Assembly (NCBI GenBank): GCA_030770425.1
Contig: JASJFT010000004.1
Span: 248,001 to 312,000, forward strand
Length of the DNA: 64,000 nt
Source: Darksidea phi
Lineage: Eukaryota; Ascomycota; Dothideomycetes; Pleosporales; Lentitheciaceae
Reading direction: 5' to 3'
The position numbers and the translations under genes were made by a program. The notes beneath the pieces were generated by a model. It saw nothing but the letters and a program-made list of their open reading frames with translations, had not been told where the DNA came from and did no database searches. Below, piece by piece: positions 21,228 through 31,748 of the stretch (the stretch's first letter is position 1; every line of letters starts with the position of its first letter).

Positions 21228-21960
21228 CTCGCGTGCAACTGTTCAGCGAAGATGAACATATTTTTAGCGCTTACACACTTCCTTTGATTGAATGTAAGCA
21301 TTACATTGGACAGAGAATGGGAGTAGTGAGTACGGAGAATATCTGGCTGGTCTGTTGTTGCGATCTGGTGTTGAAGCGCTATTACTTGCGCTTCTAGGAT
21401 CAAGTCTCGTGTGCTTCCTGTTCAAGAAAAGTCCGCCTTAGTATACGGTCCGTACGGATTAATTGAATTCGATGGTTCTTTAGGTTTCTGACTAAGCCTC
21501 GTATATTCTTTATTTTACCAGGATCTTCAAGTTAGTGCATTTAAGCCCTCTATCTACTCTACCTTCCCATCAACGTGGAGGGGAAGCTCCTTGTGATTTG
21601 CTATTTTCTTACCGGCGCTAGAGATTTAGACACTGGGTAAGAGGAGTAAAACCTAGATCCTATGTAAAGTATAGAGAGTGCTAAATTTCGCTAAAAAGAC
21701 GAAAGTATTCTTTTATTGTCCTCGTAGGTGCAGATTCTATTATTTGATTTGGATTTGCATAGTGGGAGTCTCTCTGTAAGGTCCGCATGAAACACAGTAG
21801 GAGTTTTTCCTGTACTATATTCTATAGCGGTAAAGCTACCTCGGGAGTATCTATCTCAGACAGATCACCCACGTTATGCACAAGTAAGAATCCAAGCCCA
21901 TTTCTACCCTTGCTTCTGTAACCATTCTCCAAAAGTTCGTAAGCATTCGAAGCGAAATCT
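21228..21960. other. Intergenic, AT-rich, with a LINE-end fragment
   Basis: No gene seen. It is the convergent space between the third orphan and the ATPase fragment, and it contains the LINE-family 3'-end copy at about 21743-21815. Confidence 0.4.
21743..21815 (-). mobile_element. 5'-truncated LINE-family 3' end (~75 bp)
   Basis: Read on the minus strand it gives actcctactgtgtttcatgc, ggaccttacagagagactcc, then cactatgcaaatccaaatc. This aligns with the last ~75 bp of the element at 47101-48150. The tail is short and A-rich (aaataatag). Copies of attctat at 21734-21740 and 21819-21825 could be a short target-site duplication. Confidence 0.6.
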
Positions 21961-22584
21961 TTATCGCGTCAGCCCCGCCAGGCGAGCCTTCTCTTCTTCC
22001 TCTTCATTCTTCTTCCGTTGCGCCTCGTGCTCTTCTTCAATCTTCCTCTGCTCCTCCCTCTTCAACTGGTCAGGCCGCCTGATCGCAATGTCTTTAGGCT
22101 TGTAGTCGCTGAACGCCCACTTCAATGCCTTTTCAATAATCCAGCATCCCACGTAGTCAAGCGCCATGACGCTAGTGATCATGACTTTAAAGTCGTACGT
22201 GAACGGGACTAATTTCAACTTCTCGTTAATCTCCGGCACGAACTCTGTTGCGCAGCTGAATGCAACTCCTGAAACCAATACCAGTCCCCAGTACATGCCC
22301 TTGTTCTCACGAATTGACTCACGAAAGGGTCGACCTTGGTAGTTGATTGCAAACGTGGAGATCTGCTGAATGAGTGAGAGCAGGTAGATCGCGCTGTTGA
22401 GGAGAGAGGGCTCAAACTCTTTCTCGAGGTCAATATTAGGCTCTTTAGCTTCGATCCGCTGCACATATTGCGAAACGTAAATAAGAGTGACAATATGTAT
22501 GGCAAATTGACCGAGAACTGAGCCGATAATATAGAAGTTGAAAATGTTGTGTTGGGGGCGCTCTTTGGAGAGTGCTTCCACAGG
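21961..22584 (-). pseudogene. 3'-terminal fragment of a P5A-type ATPase (Spf1-like)
   Basis: P5A ATPases (yeast Spf1) are ER helix dislocases of about 1,200 aa. Only the last ~207 residues are present, from PVEALSKERPQHNIFNFYII onward. They include the last membrane helices (GSVLGQFAIHIVTLIYVSQY, LNSAIYLLSLIQQISTFAIN, YWGLVLVSGVAFSCATEFVP), the family phrase NYQGRPFRESIRENK, and a charged C-terminal tail (RRPDQLKREEQRK). The frame is open throughout, but there is no ATG near its start. It begins right after an intron-like acceptor (gctaat...gactag), with a 12-T tract (minus strand) just beyond. The catalytic DKTGT loop and P-domain are absent, because an intact unrelated gene begins about 125 bp upstream. 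I call it a truncated relic, probably a partial duplication; a cryptic upstream exon cannot be excluded. Confidence 0.8.
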
Positions 22585-22710
22585 CTAGTCAACATTAGCA
22601 ACTCTCCTCTTCCAAAAAAAAAAAAAGGTAACAAAGAGCACCAGGACGCCGACCGCTATGCCAAAAGAAATACAACTCCGATGCGCTCATGCCGCGAAAA
22701 GCACAGGAAA

Positions 22711-24006
22711 CTACGTCGATTCCCCAATAATGACGCCCGCCTGCTCCATGCTTGCGCGCAAAACCTTCTTATACTCGCGCTCCATGCCATGCTTGACAGC
22801 GTCGAGCACAGTGTCAACAGTAGCTCTCGGCTGGAAGCGCGGCTTGGTACCCTCCTGGAAAACGCCTGTTCGAACGAGAATGGAATACCAGCTGTTATCT
22901 GTGTATTTATCGAATTCGTTTGCGCCTCGAATATCGGATTCGGGGGTGTCACCGACGAAATAAACAGTATCAGGGGGTGAATCGATACCATGCGTATTCT
23001 TTCTCCATTCCTGAAGTAGACGGGTAGCAAACTCGAAGGTGCCAATCTGAGGCTTCCCGAAAGCGGTGGTTTTCAGATCTTTGCCCGTGACGGCCTTGTA
23101 CATCGCCTCTAGACTCACTCGCAGTGCGCCCATGCCGATGCGGGTCAAGTCGTGGCTGGCTGACCAGACAACGTCGTTGTGACTGAAGAAGACTGGCGGA
23201 CCCTCATCGAAGGTCTCGGACCTTGTGCCGAGATATCCACCCTTGGACATGAGTAGATCTAGGATGATTTGCTGATCAGAGGCCCAATCGCGCGAATCGG
23301 CAAAGACGAAGATGGCTTCAATCTGGACCTCCGCAAAGTTCCTTGCTCTGGAGTTCTGGTACTCCTCCTTGGTCAATTTCCGGAAAGGCGTAGTGTCCTG
23401 GTTGTCCTTGATGATATCTCCTGGTGTGACGACGTCTTTAAAGCCGTAGCCCTCGGCAACATGTCGGCACTTCTCGCCCTCGCCACCGACTACTAGTACC
23501 GTCTTGTAGCGTTCAGCCATTTCGCGCATGGGAGTATGGCCGCAAATGAACTGTCCCGGTGATACCTCCATCTCAAGCTGCTGGCTTAATTGGAGGCAAC
23601 GCTCGGCTTCGGTCTTGCCTCCACCATTCGTAACGAAGATGTATGGCACCTTGATTCCGTACTCGTTCTCGCCATTCAAGACCTTCATAGCTTCGATGGC
23701 CTCTGGAATTGGCCGTCCGCCCCTGATAAGAACACCGTCGATATCAAAGGCATATGCGTACTTGTCTGTAACAATGGTGTCGGTAGGAGTTGGTGGAGTC
23801 CCGGGCGCCGTTGATGCTTCAAGCTTATGCCGCGCGGCTTCCATTGCAGTTGCAACTTCTGAAGCATCGCTCGGTGCCATCAAGTGTTTCGGGGGCACAA
23901 CAACGGTGGGTCCCATTTTGATGTTCTCTCGTGTGGCCTCGGTCGAAGAGAGGCGGCGAGCATAGCGACTGCTGCCTGGGGGCAAGATATATGACGGTGT
24001 AGACAT
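22711..24006 (-). CDS. HAD-superfamily hydrolase, CECR5/HDHD5 type (yeast YKR070W-like)
   Basis: Probable mitochondrial phosphatase-fold protein of unknown substrate. The preferred start at 24006 gives 431 aa with MSTPSYILPPGSSRYARRLS, a basic, Ser-rich leader suited to mitochondrial import. The frame is also open upstream to an ATG at 24216, which would add 70 residues without family resemblance. HAD motif I is FDIDGVLIRGG (nucleophile Asp88), motif II is YIFVTNGGG, the lysine motif is AFGKPQIGTFEFA, and motif IV is VYFVGDTPESDIRGANEFD. The cap between motifs II and III is of the IIA type, as in the CECR5 branch. It lies head-to-tail with, and just upstream of, the ATPase fragment. Confidence 0.9.
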   Translation of the reverse strand: MSTPSYILPPGSSRYARRLSSTEATRENIKMGPTVVVPPKHLMAPSDASEVATAMEAARHKLEASTAPGTPPTPTDTIVTDKYAYAFDIDGVLIRGGRPIPEAIEAMKVLNGENEYGIKVPYIFVTNGGGKTEAERCLQLSQQLEMEVSPGQFICGHTPMREMAERYKTVLVVGGEGEKCRHVAEGYGFKDVVTPGDIIKDNQDTTPFRKLTKEEYQNSRARNFAEVQIEAIFVFADSRDWASDQQIILDLLMSKGGYLGTRSETFDEGPPVFFSHNDVVWSASHDLTRIGMGALRVSLEAMYKAVTGKDLKTTAFGKPQIGTFEFATRLLQEWRKNTHGIDSPPDTVYFVGDTPESDIRGANEFDKYTDNSWYSILVRTGVFQEGTKPRFQPRATVDTVLDAVKHGMEREYKKVLRASMEQAGVIIGEST

Positions 24007-26542
24007 TGTGGTAGAGAATAGAGTGGGATACGTAAGAAGTAGGGCGATGGTCACACAGAATAGGTAGCTGGACAAAGGGTATACGGAAATGCTGCTGAGG
24101 GCTGGGTGGAAACGGCTTAAGTATTCGACCCCCTGAAAGAGAGAATGGAGCACCTCCAGATACCCCTCAACTTGGTGTGGAGAATTGTGGGACTGTGGAG
24201 ATAGTTGAGATGACACGTCGGAACTCGGCGAGACGAAAAGACTTGCGACGTTTTATCCCGCAAAGCACCTTGTACTCGTCGACATTATCGGACAGATTCA
24301 GCAAACATAGCGGCCTTTTCGCCGACCTCGACGCTTCATCCTGACAATTCTTATCAACGGCGTCGCAGCTAGTGCGATGTTTTGCGTCATTGCACCGAGA
24401 CTGTTGGATTGAGCAGAGCAACAAAAATGGCACTAGCCCTGGAGATCGCACGGGGGCGCCCGAATCTGGCACGTTGTCGGACAAGTGGTTGGAGGTTGCG
24501 GGGTACTGTGGGATACTGCCCACCTCTGATTTGGTGGAGAAGTGGTGGGCGCAGCCAAAGTGGGCATCTGTAGGGGCAACATGTACGGCATGGAGTGCTT
24601 TACTTATCGCCAGGTCGGAGGTTAATTGGACGGACGGGTCAATGCCCGCTGGACCTTGCAGCGTCGTGTGTTGGCGGCCGCGCGCGAGCGGTGTTGATAT
24701 GGGAGCGATGAAAAGTCTGAGAGGCAATGACGCCATTGAGACAAGATTCGCCAGAGTGCCAAGAAAGCGTGGCTAGCGCCCGGGGGCCACTTTCCCTTCA
24801 GGATGAACTCCTCCAGGGACTGAGACGCTGCATTGCGCCGGAGCGCTTCCCGGATCGACGCGCTATTTGCCATTCGCATCACGTCTCTCGGAAATGTCCC
24901 GGCGTGCATGCTTTCGCCAAGGTGCCCACAGCGGAGCCCCAACGAGGCGGTGAATAAGCTGGACCGCAAGACGCGAGCGGAGCAAAGCTCATATCGTGTT
25001 GCGACGGCTGCCGCATGTTCCTATTCCAAATAGACGAGCAATTTGTCCATGGCTTTGTGCTCTTCGACATCACCGCACCCAGCGGTGCACGCGCGACGCA
25101 CGTGGAAACTATTGTGTCTCCTTTGCAGTTCCTTATAGCACAATTCACACGCCCAATCTGCGGAGTGTCGCAGGCTGTGTATACGTGTAGTGATGCGCGC
25201 TATGCGTCTGGTTAGGGTTTACTGGTGAGGAAAATAAGCCGAGAAGTACCCACAAAATCCTTAATCAAACCACGCTTGACATCATCAACTTGTACCCGTA
25301 CATTTTCAAGCAGATGCTATCCTACCCGAGTCAAAGCACTCGGCGTGTGAGATTTCCTACACTAGCCGGCGTGCAGACCTCGAGGTGATAGGCAGTGCCT
25401 GCACAACTCGGCGGCGATTCTCCAGACCTAAGAGGGAGGTAGAGCGTGCTAAGTGCCAGTCGCTTGCTGCGCTTTCATGTACGACGTTATCGACTAACAG
25501 GCTCCGAGAGATGTAGTCGGCATAATAACACCGAGCCTATCTCTTTTACCCGCATCATCCATCGATACTCCTCGCTCTGCCATATAAGATATATTCTGTT
25601 CCAATTGGGCCGTATGCTTTGTGTATACGCATAATGGTTCAGACAAGAAGACAACCGTCCTATGTCCTGGGAAGTCCATAAGGATCGGGGAGTAGATGAC
25701 CTTTTCTGTACGTTGCCGGCAACGCATATCGTTTCGACTTGCATGCGATTGGTGACAACTGTGGGCCATGAGTAACTGTTGCTATACTTTGACGCCCGAG
25801 CAAGATCCGGAATGCGAATGGATTAGTTTTTGATCGCTGACACCGGGCAGGTGAACATTCCGGTAGTTGAGCCTAATCTCCTGTCCATACACATGAACGA
25901 CTGGACATCTAAGGTCGATCAATTCGGATACTCGGCGTATGAGCTGCGACAGCTCCGCATTGTCTCCACACTTCCGCATTATGGGGACGCAAAACCCTAA
26001 CCGGTCTGGAGTCGCTTCCACCGGTCGGCAATAGAATTGTACGCTGGCCTCCTCGTGCGATGGATCGACTAGGACCTTGTTTGACTCCAAGGTTGATAGT
26101 GCCGATTGCTTTGTCGGACGCGGAAGGCCGTGTAGGTGATGCGCGCAGACAGCGCGATATCCGCAGCCGTCGCTGTCTGCTCAGGTCACACGCGGTCAAT
26201 TGCAGTGTGTGATGGTGATGATGATGATGATCGGTGGTGAGAAAAGAGCTCGGGTACAGTTGAAGGTAGAAGCTCGAGCCCGTGTGAGATTAGTCTTGCA
26301 TTCGGTTGTTGCATACGATCCCTGGCGGTCGGTGTGAGTGATGTGAAGTTTCCCTCAAAACGTAAAAGGTTTGGGCAAGCTGGGAGAAAGTGCGCTGAGG
26401 GTGAGGAAGGAGCGGCCAGCGTTGTAGAAGGAAGGTGCGGATGATGGCTGACGTCTTCGGAGACTTCTCGCCTCACATCACACAACACCCACTTCGCCGC
26501 CTTCTCGCATTGGAATAGCTGTGGTTTTGGGATGCGGTCAAG
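24007..26542. other. 2.5-kb divergent intergenic region
   Basis: Flanked by the HAD gene (minus) and the MNWTGG gene (plus). ORFs at 24167-24736 (minus), 24372-24776 and 25015-25215 show no domain and overlap each other, so I do not call them. A short (gat)n microsatellite lies at about 26210-26230. No tRNA seen. Confidence 0.4.
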
Positions 26543-28805
26543 ATGAACTGGACCGGCGGTAAATTTCAGCGATCTAAGCAGGCAAACAAGGGCATTGTTC
26601 AGATACAGAAGGCACACTTCGCACGCGCGCGGACGCGGTTGCAGAACAGCTCGAAGTCACTCACCTCTCCATTGCACCCAATTTACTCTCGCGAAGACGA
26701 GGCCGGGCTAGGCGGCCAGTTGTCATCATTCAGCTCCCGCCCCGTCTACCATGTAGGCCATAGCACACCACTGCAAGAGAGGCGCGGCAAGGTCGGCTGC
26801 GCACCCAGTCAGCAGGGCGCTCAAGAAGAGTGGGAGATGATCCCAGTAAGCCCAAACCGCCGCGAAGGTCAAAATAGAATGGCGGCCTACCAGAGAAGCG
26901 CGAGCGGTGAGTCCGCCTGGTCTTCTTGACCGATCGGAATGCAGCTTACTGATAGCCTGCGCAGGCGGTTCTAGAAGGGGGGGGAAGGCCGACAATGCTG
27001 ACCCGCAGGAGGGCTTACTATTAGAAGCGAGAAGAAAGAAGCTCTTGCGGCAGAAAGACTGGGCTGGCCTGACGCGTTCGAAGCCAATTCCGACGCACTT
27101 TGCGTCAAGCGCCGAGAGGGAGAAGATTGGAAAACGCAGGAAGATCAAGGGTCGCGGCGCGCTGACCGCGAGGCCGAAGGGGAATCCATCCCCGGCCCGC
27201 CAACTCCAGTATCAACGTAATCAACAGCCGGACACATACCTGAGTGGCGCATTACCGGGCGAAAACATCAGGATCCGCATCGGAACGGACGCATTGAGCA
27301 ACACCACAATCCAGCGGACTGCTAGAGGTTCACAGGGAGCGGCAATACCGCGCGATGAGTCGTCCGATGTCATGCTCTTTGATAATGAAGCCCTGCACAC
27401 AGCCCCCAACCCCAGCCAAAGTCCTGCATGGATCGGAGACCAGGACTGCAGGGCGTTCGTGGGGGGACACGAACAAGTCCGAGCTCTACCTGAGATGCGG
27501 GGTGAAGGATTGCAGGCTTGTCAAGCCTCCGATCAGAAGGAGACCTCGTATCGGACCAGGACACACGACGCAGCCCAGAGTGATTTAGCCCAGTGCGAGC
27601 ACATCCGTGCCTCGTCAGCAGGCAATGCAAGCACAGACGAGGTGGATAAGGTTTCGGGTTGCTACATCACGCAATACAATGGAGGCGTCGACCGTCCACT
27701 GCGCCTCGTCTTTGACCGGACCTCCGATAATTCAGCAGCGGTTGAGGAAGATGCAGGGGTCGGTTACACCATCGGTGAAACGAATCATGACCACAAATTG
27801 ACTAATGCAAGTCTGGGTGAATATAGACACCACTCGGAGGTGAAGCGGGCTGTGGTTGGGCAGCCTCAGATCGTCGATGATAGTCCCTGGAGGTTGTTCA
27901 TTCCTATTCCCGACGATAGTTCGCACCGGTCGACAACAGCAGACGCGTCGGAAAGCAACAAACAGTGTTCTCGTCCGACCCCGCAGGGGTTCAGGGCGAC
28001 GACGGGTACTGAACCTACGCCCTGGTCACAGCATGCCACCCAAGGCGGCCAGACGCGTACGAACTCGCCCTCCTGCATTTCCGCCTCTTTGCCTTCAATC
28101 ACACGAGGTAGCGAGAAGGACACGCTAGGAAAGCGGCCGCATATTGAGAGAAAGCGGGGCATGAGTCTTGGAAAGATACAACGAGATGAGGATAAGCAAC
28201 TATGGCATGCATTCGTTTTTGGAGATGAAATGGCTACGGCATCTGACACGGCGGATGACGAGGCAGCGGTGAATACGGACAAGAAGAATGTGTTTAGGAG
28301 GGTAACCCCACCATCTGGTGTTGTGGGCTCGCTCAGCTCTAGAGCGTCCGGAGCGGTATCCGGATCTACTTATTGCGTAAGCGAAAGTATACAAGATGCA
28401 GCAAGCGGCGCGCCACGTCCAACGTCTTCAGGGACCATGCCCGGAATAACCTCATCTGCAGCTGCGCCCATACGTCGCCAAGGCCAGCGATGGAGCAAGG
28501 GCGAAGAGGGCGACGCTACACAGCAGACAGCTGAAGACAACGACTTCGGAACCTACGCGATGATGCGCACATGTACGCAGTACAAGGCATCTTCCGATGC
28601 CAGCAATGCACCCTCGAGCATTTCCGGTGACCCCTGGGCGCAAAGGTGCCGCGCTAACTTGTACCGACGCAAAAGCTGCAAGAGCGACCATTATGGGCCG
28701 GTTCAGGCGAAGAGTAACGAGGGTGCATCTGTTTACGACATGCCGGTCAGCGACAGCTCTGCGTGTGGTGAGTTGGACGTGCTGGATTTGGTCGAGTATT
28801 GCTGA
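26543..28805 (+). CDS. Conserved fungal protein of unknown function (MNWTGG N-terminus), two exons
   Basis: Exons are 26543-26906 and 26965-28805 (intron 58 bp), giving 734 aa. The N-terminus MNWTGGKFQRSKQANKGIVQ followed by QKAHFARARTRLQN recalls a conserved start I associate with uncharacterised ascomycete proteins. A second recognisable block sits just after the intron: EARRKKLLRQKDWAGLTRSK, then REKIGKRRKIKGR, a likely nuclear localisation signal. The remainder is disordered, rich in Ser, Thr, Asp and Gly, with no catalytic motif, and ends ELDVLDLVEYC. Probably nuclear; function unknown. The donor (gtgagt) and acceptor (gcgcag) restore one frame exactly. Confidence 0.75.
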
Positions 28806-30670
28806 GCGGGCGGTGGTGTTACACGGGATTCGCTGCAATCTCTCGTTGCCTCACTTTCATTTCGAGCTGGTGCTCGTCCTGGGATTTGACCTATGGGCTG
28901 TTTCCACCATTCCCATTCGGCGAGTAATTTTTGGTGGAGACTCTGAAGGGGATCCGCCAAAGGGGCCGTGGTCTCCCAAGGGTGTAGGCGGTGGTCTCTT
29001 GTAGCTCGAACAGCCTCAGCTGAGGTGTATGCAAGGTGTTCTTCGGACCGTTCGGTTGGATCATTGGTGCGGTCTGCGAAAAGCAAATTGTTGAGCCGCA
29101 ATGCATGGGAAAGGCGCATTACTGGATCGAGAGGCTGCTACCACACATGTACCAGAGGAGGGTTTGTGAAGCGTGGACCACTCACAGACCACCAATTCCC
29201 AAGTCCCTAGCCACAATTTCTTTTTTTGATGCTGAGGCAGCGGCCTGCATGCATGTCATCTGGAAAGTTCGCGAGACGTCGGACCGGTTCTGAGATGCGT
29301 GCGAGCCTTGTTCCTTTGGGGGATGCCCTGAGCCACGGCATCCGGGTCATCCGTGCCGAGCGGAAGGACGAGCATTTCATTGTGCGACACAGGCTTGCGC
29401 ATGGATGCGACTGGGTAGTATGAGCACCTTGGGCGCTGTTGGGCATTCATTCAGCTGACGCGAAGGGCTCGAACTGGGCATGCGAGGGGGGGGGGTAGAC
29501 AACGGAGGGCATCGTGGACAGCGCATGAAGAGCAACAAAGAGTGCTGAAAATATCGATAAGCGACAAAACGATTGGACGCGAGGACCTGAGAGGAGAGAG
29601 ATATCACACCGCCTGCAGGCCCATGTGACCTTGCCCGGACCGGAGACAGATGGCTGAGTTTGCGGGGAACGGCTGCGACTGATTGGCGGCCGCACCAGGG
29701 GCGGAAATGGTGAAAGGCGCGGACTTCCAGAAGAGCCCTGGAACCGCCGTCACGCGACTGGCATGCATTGCATTGCAGCGCTTCAGAGTGCGGAGACGAA
29801 CAGAGTGGTCGCGTCTTGGGCGCGAGAGGTGCGTCTTTCGCATCGCGCGCGCAGAGGGAGCGACGGGGCGGATGGCGAGAGGGTGGGCCGTCGACGTGCG
29901 ATGGGGCCGCGGCGACTGTGTGCACTCGTGCGGGCGGCGGGGGGTGAGTTGCGCCGTCGACAGCCGCGAGGGGAGCAGGGATCGACGACAGGGGGGCAGA
30001 AAACCTAAACCAGACGGCCGGCTCGAATTGTTGTTCGATGACGGAGGGCCCGCGCCACGTGTGGGCAGGATAACGGAGCCGCGTCGGATGGGGCTCGGGC
30101 GCTGCGACTCGCTGCAACCCGTGCAACCCGTGCAATTCGCTGCAACTCTCTGCAACTCGCCCGGAGCCTGTTGGATAGCCGGATCCATCACTCCTGCCTG
30201 GCGTAGCAAATGGCCGTCGTTGCGCCAACATGGAGCAGCGCCACCGGGGGGGCTCTGTATTACCCGACCGCGAAACACAGTCATCTCATCGCCAGCATGG
30301 AACGCCGGCAGAGACGGACACGGCACGCCAACGCAGCGCAAATGAGGAGAGATGAGGAGAGACGAGGGGCAGATGGTGCCAGGCGCCGTGCCGCGCCACT
30401 CGTGCTGCTGCCGCAGTCGTCTGTGGTGTTTCGCAGCGCTACTGGCTGTTGTTGGCCCGGACAGAGACGACATGTGCATTCGTGCATTCGTCGAGACAGA
30501 CGCGCAGACTCAGCCTTGCTCAGCATACGGCACGCCGGAACGCACGGCACCTCCCCTCGCGTCTAACACGCGGCAGATGTCGCCGGTCGAGGGTGGAGGG
30601 CGCCCGTGGATGGACAAGCACGCACGCCTGGGTGTGCTATTGCGATGGGCGCGGCCATGTGCTAACGCGG

Positions 30671-30697
30671 TGCGCTGATGCGCTGATGCGCTGATGC
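30671..30697 (+). repeat. 9-bp tandem repeat (gcgctgatg, three units)
   Basis: Three consecutive perfect copies, preceded and followed by partial units, in GC-rich noncoding DNA. Confidence 0.7.
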
Positions 30698-31048
30698 GGT
30701 GGGTTGGTGGCCTGACGGAGGCGGAGATTTTCAGGCAGGCCAGAGGTGCGCCGACGAGGGGGGGAAACAGAGAATAGCAGCGGCAACGTCATCAATTTCC
30801 AGGCAGCCTAGTGAAACGTCGTGCCTGCCCCGCCCGCGGGGCTAACAAACAGCGACAGGGAAGAGCGGCCCACGGTCATGGACGGGGCGACTGGGAAGCG
30901 ACTGGGCGCGACTGGGAGCTCGCGGAGAACAAAGCGGCGCCTCAGGTCAGGCCACAACCCACACAAGGGGGCGTTGACGGCCAGGCCAGCAGGCGGGCAG
31001 GGGGGGCACCCAGCGGTAGCGGCGTGGCTAGGGAGCAGCGGGCGGTGC

Positions 31049-31084
31049 GTGGCCGTGGCCGTAGCCGTGGCCGTGGCCGTTGCC
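31049..31084 (+). repeat. 6-bp tandem repeat (gtggcc/gtagcc units)
   Basis: Six consecutive hexamer units, four perfect gtggcc, in noncoding DNA about 700 bp before the phospholipase start. Confidence 0.7.
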
Positions 31085-31302
31085 GCTGCCCGTTGGAAAT
31101 ACGGTAAGAGTTGGTAGACTCTGAGTCTTTCCCAGACGCGCCCAAGGGGGGACCCATCGGCGCCGTACCAGCTAAAGGGGCCTCCCATCCTCCATTTTCT
31201 CTTCGCTCGGCCAGCCAGTCGCCCAACAACTCACCACACCCGCCAATTTACCCTTCGGAGCTGCATACCTCACCTCACCCGCAGCGTGCGTGCATTAATT
31301 GC

Positions 31303-31362
31303 CGCTGCTGCTGCTGCTACTGCTGCTGCTACTGCTGCTGGCTGCTGCTGGCTGCTGCTGCT
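31303..31362 (+). repeat. CTG trinucleotide repeat in the phospholipase C leader region
   Basis: About 20 trinucleotide units, mostly ctg with interspersed cta and two ggctg shifts, located about 390-450 bp upstream of the phospholipase ATG. It could be in the 5' UTR; transcript data would be needed to say. Confidence 0.75.
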
Positions 31363-31748
31363 CTCCGCCTACCGCTCCGGATACACCTGTGCAGCGACCC
31401 CCACGAGCTCGTGCTCCGAACGCCCGCCCCGGTCGCCTGTCGTCCTGCAGCCTCCTGCACGCAAGCACCTTCGGTCTTAACCGCAGCAGCTGACCGCGTC
31501 GTTGCAGTCGCACAGCCGGCAATTTTTATCGACGCTGCGTCGCATCGCGCTTCGCGACCGAACCGAGCTAGTCGACTTACGGGCGCACCCTCCCGCTGTC
31601 ATGCTTTGTTGACCACCACGTCAAACCCGCACCCCATATATCGCTGCCGTTCCCTGGGCGCCAGCTCGCCAATCTGCGCTTGTTGTTGTTCCCAGCATGC
31701 CGGCGAATTAGCGTTGTCACTTGTTTCGAATTCACCCTCCACACCATC

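Larger units (their letters stand above)
28806..31748. other. 2.9-kb GC-rich intergenic region and leader of the phospholipase C gene
   Basis: Many overlapping ORFs exist on both strands, but they follow GC content and have no recognisable domain. It holds three short tandem repeats listed separately. The last several hundred bases (after about 31180) turn pyrimidine-rich and probably form the promoter and 5' UTR of the phospholipase gene. Confidence 0.45.

Noticed and set aside
24007..24216. Extra 70 N-terminal residues for the HAD hydrolase
   Set aside because: The frame is open, but it adds no family resemblance, and the inner ATG gives a plausible mitochondrial leader.
29683..30345. 220-aa plus-strand ORF and large overlapping minus-strand ORFs
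   Set aside because: GC-rich DNA keeps several frames open on both strands; the translation is Arg/Gly-rich with no domain and no supporting introns.
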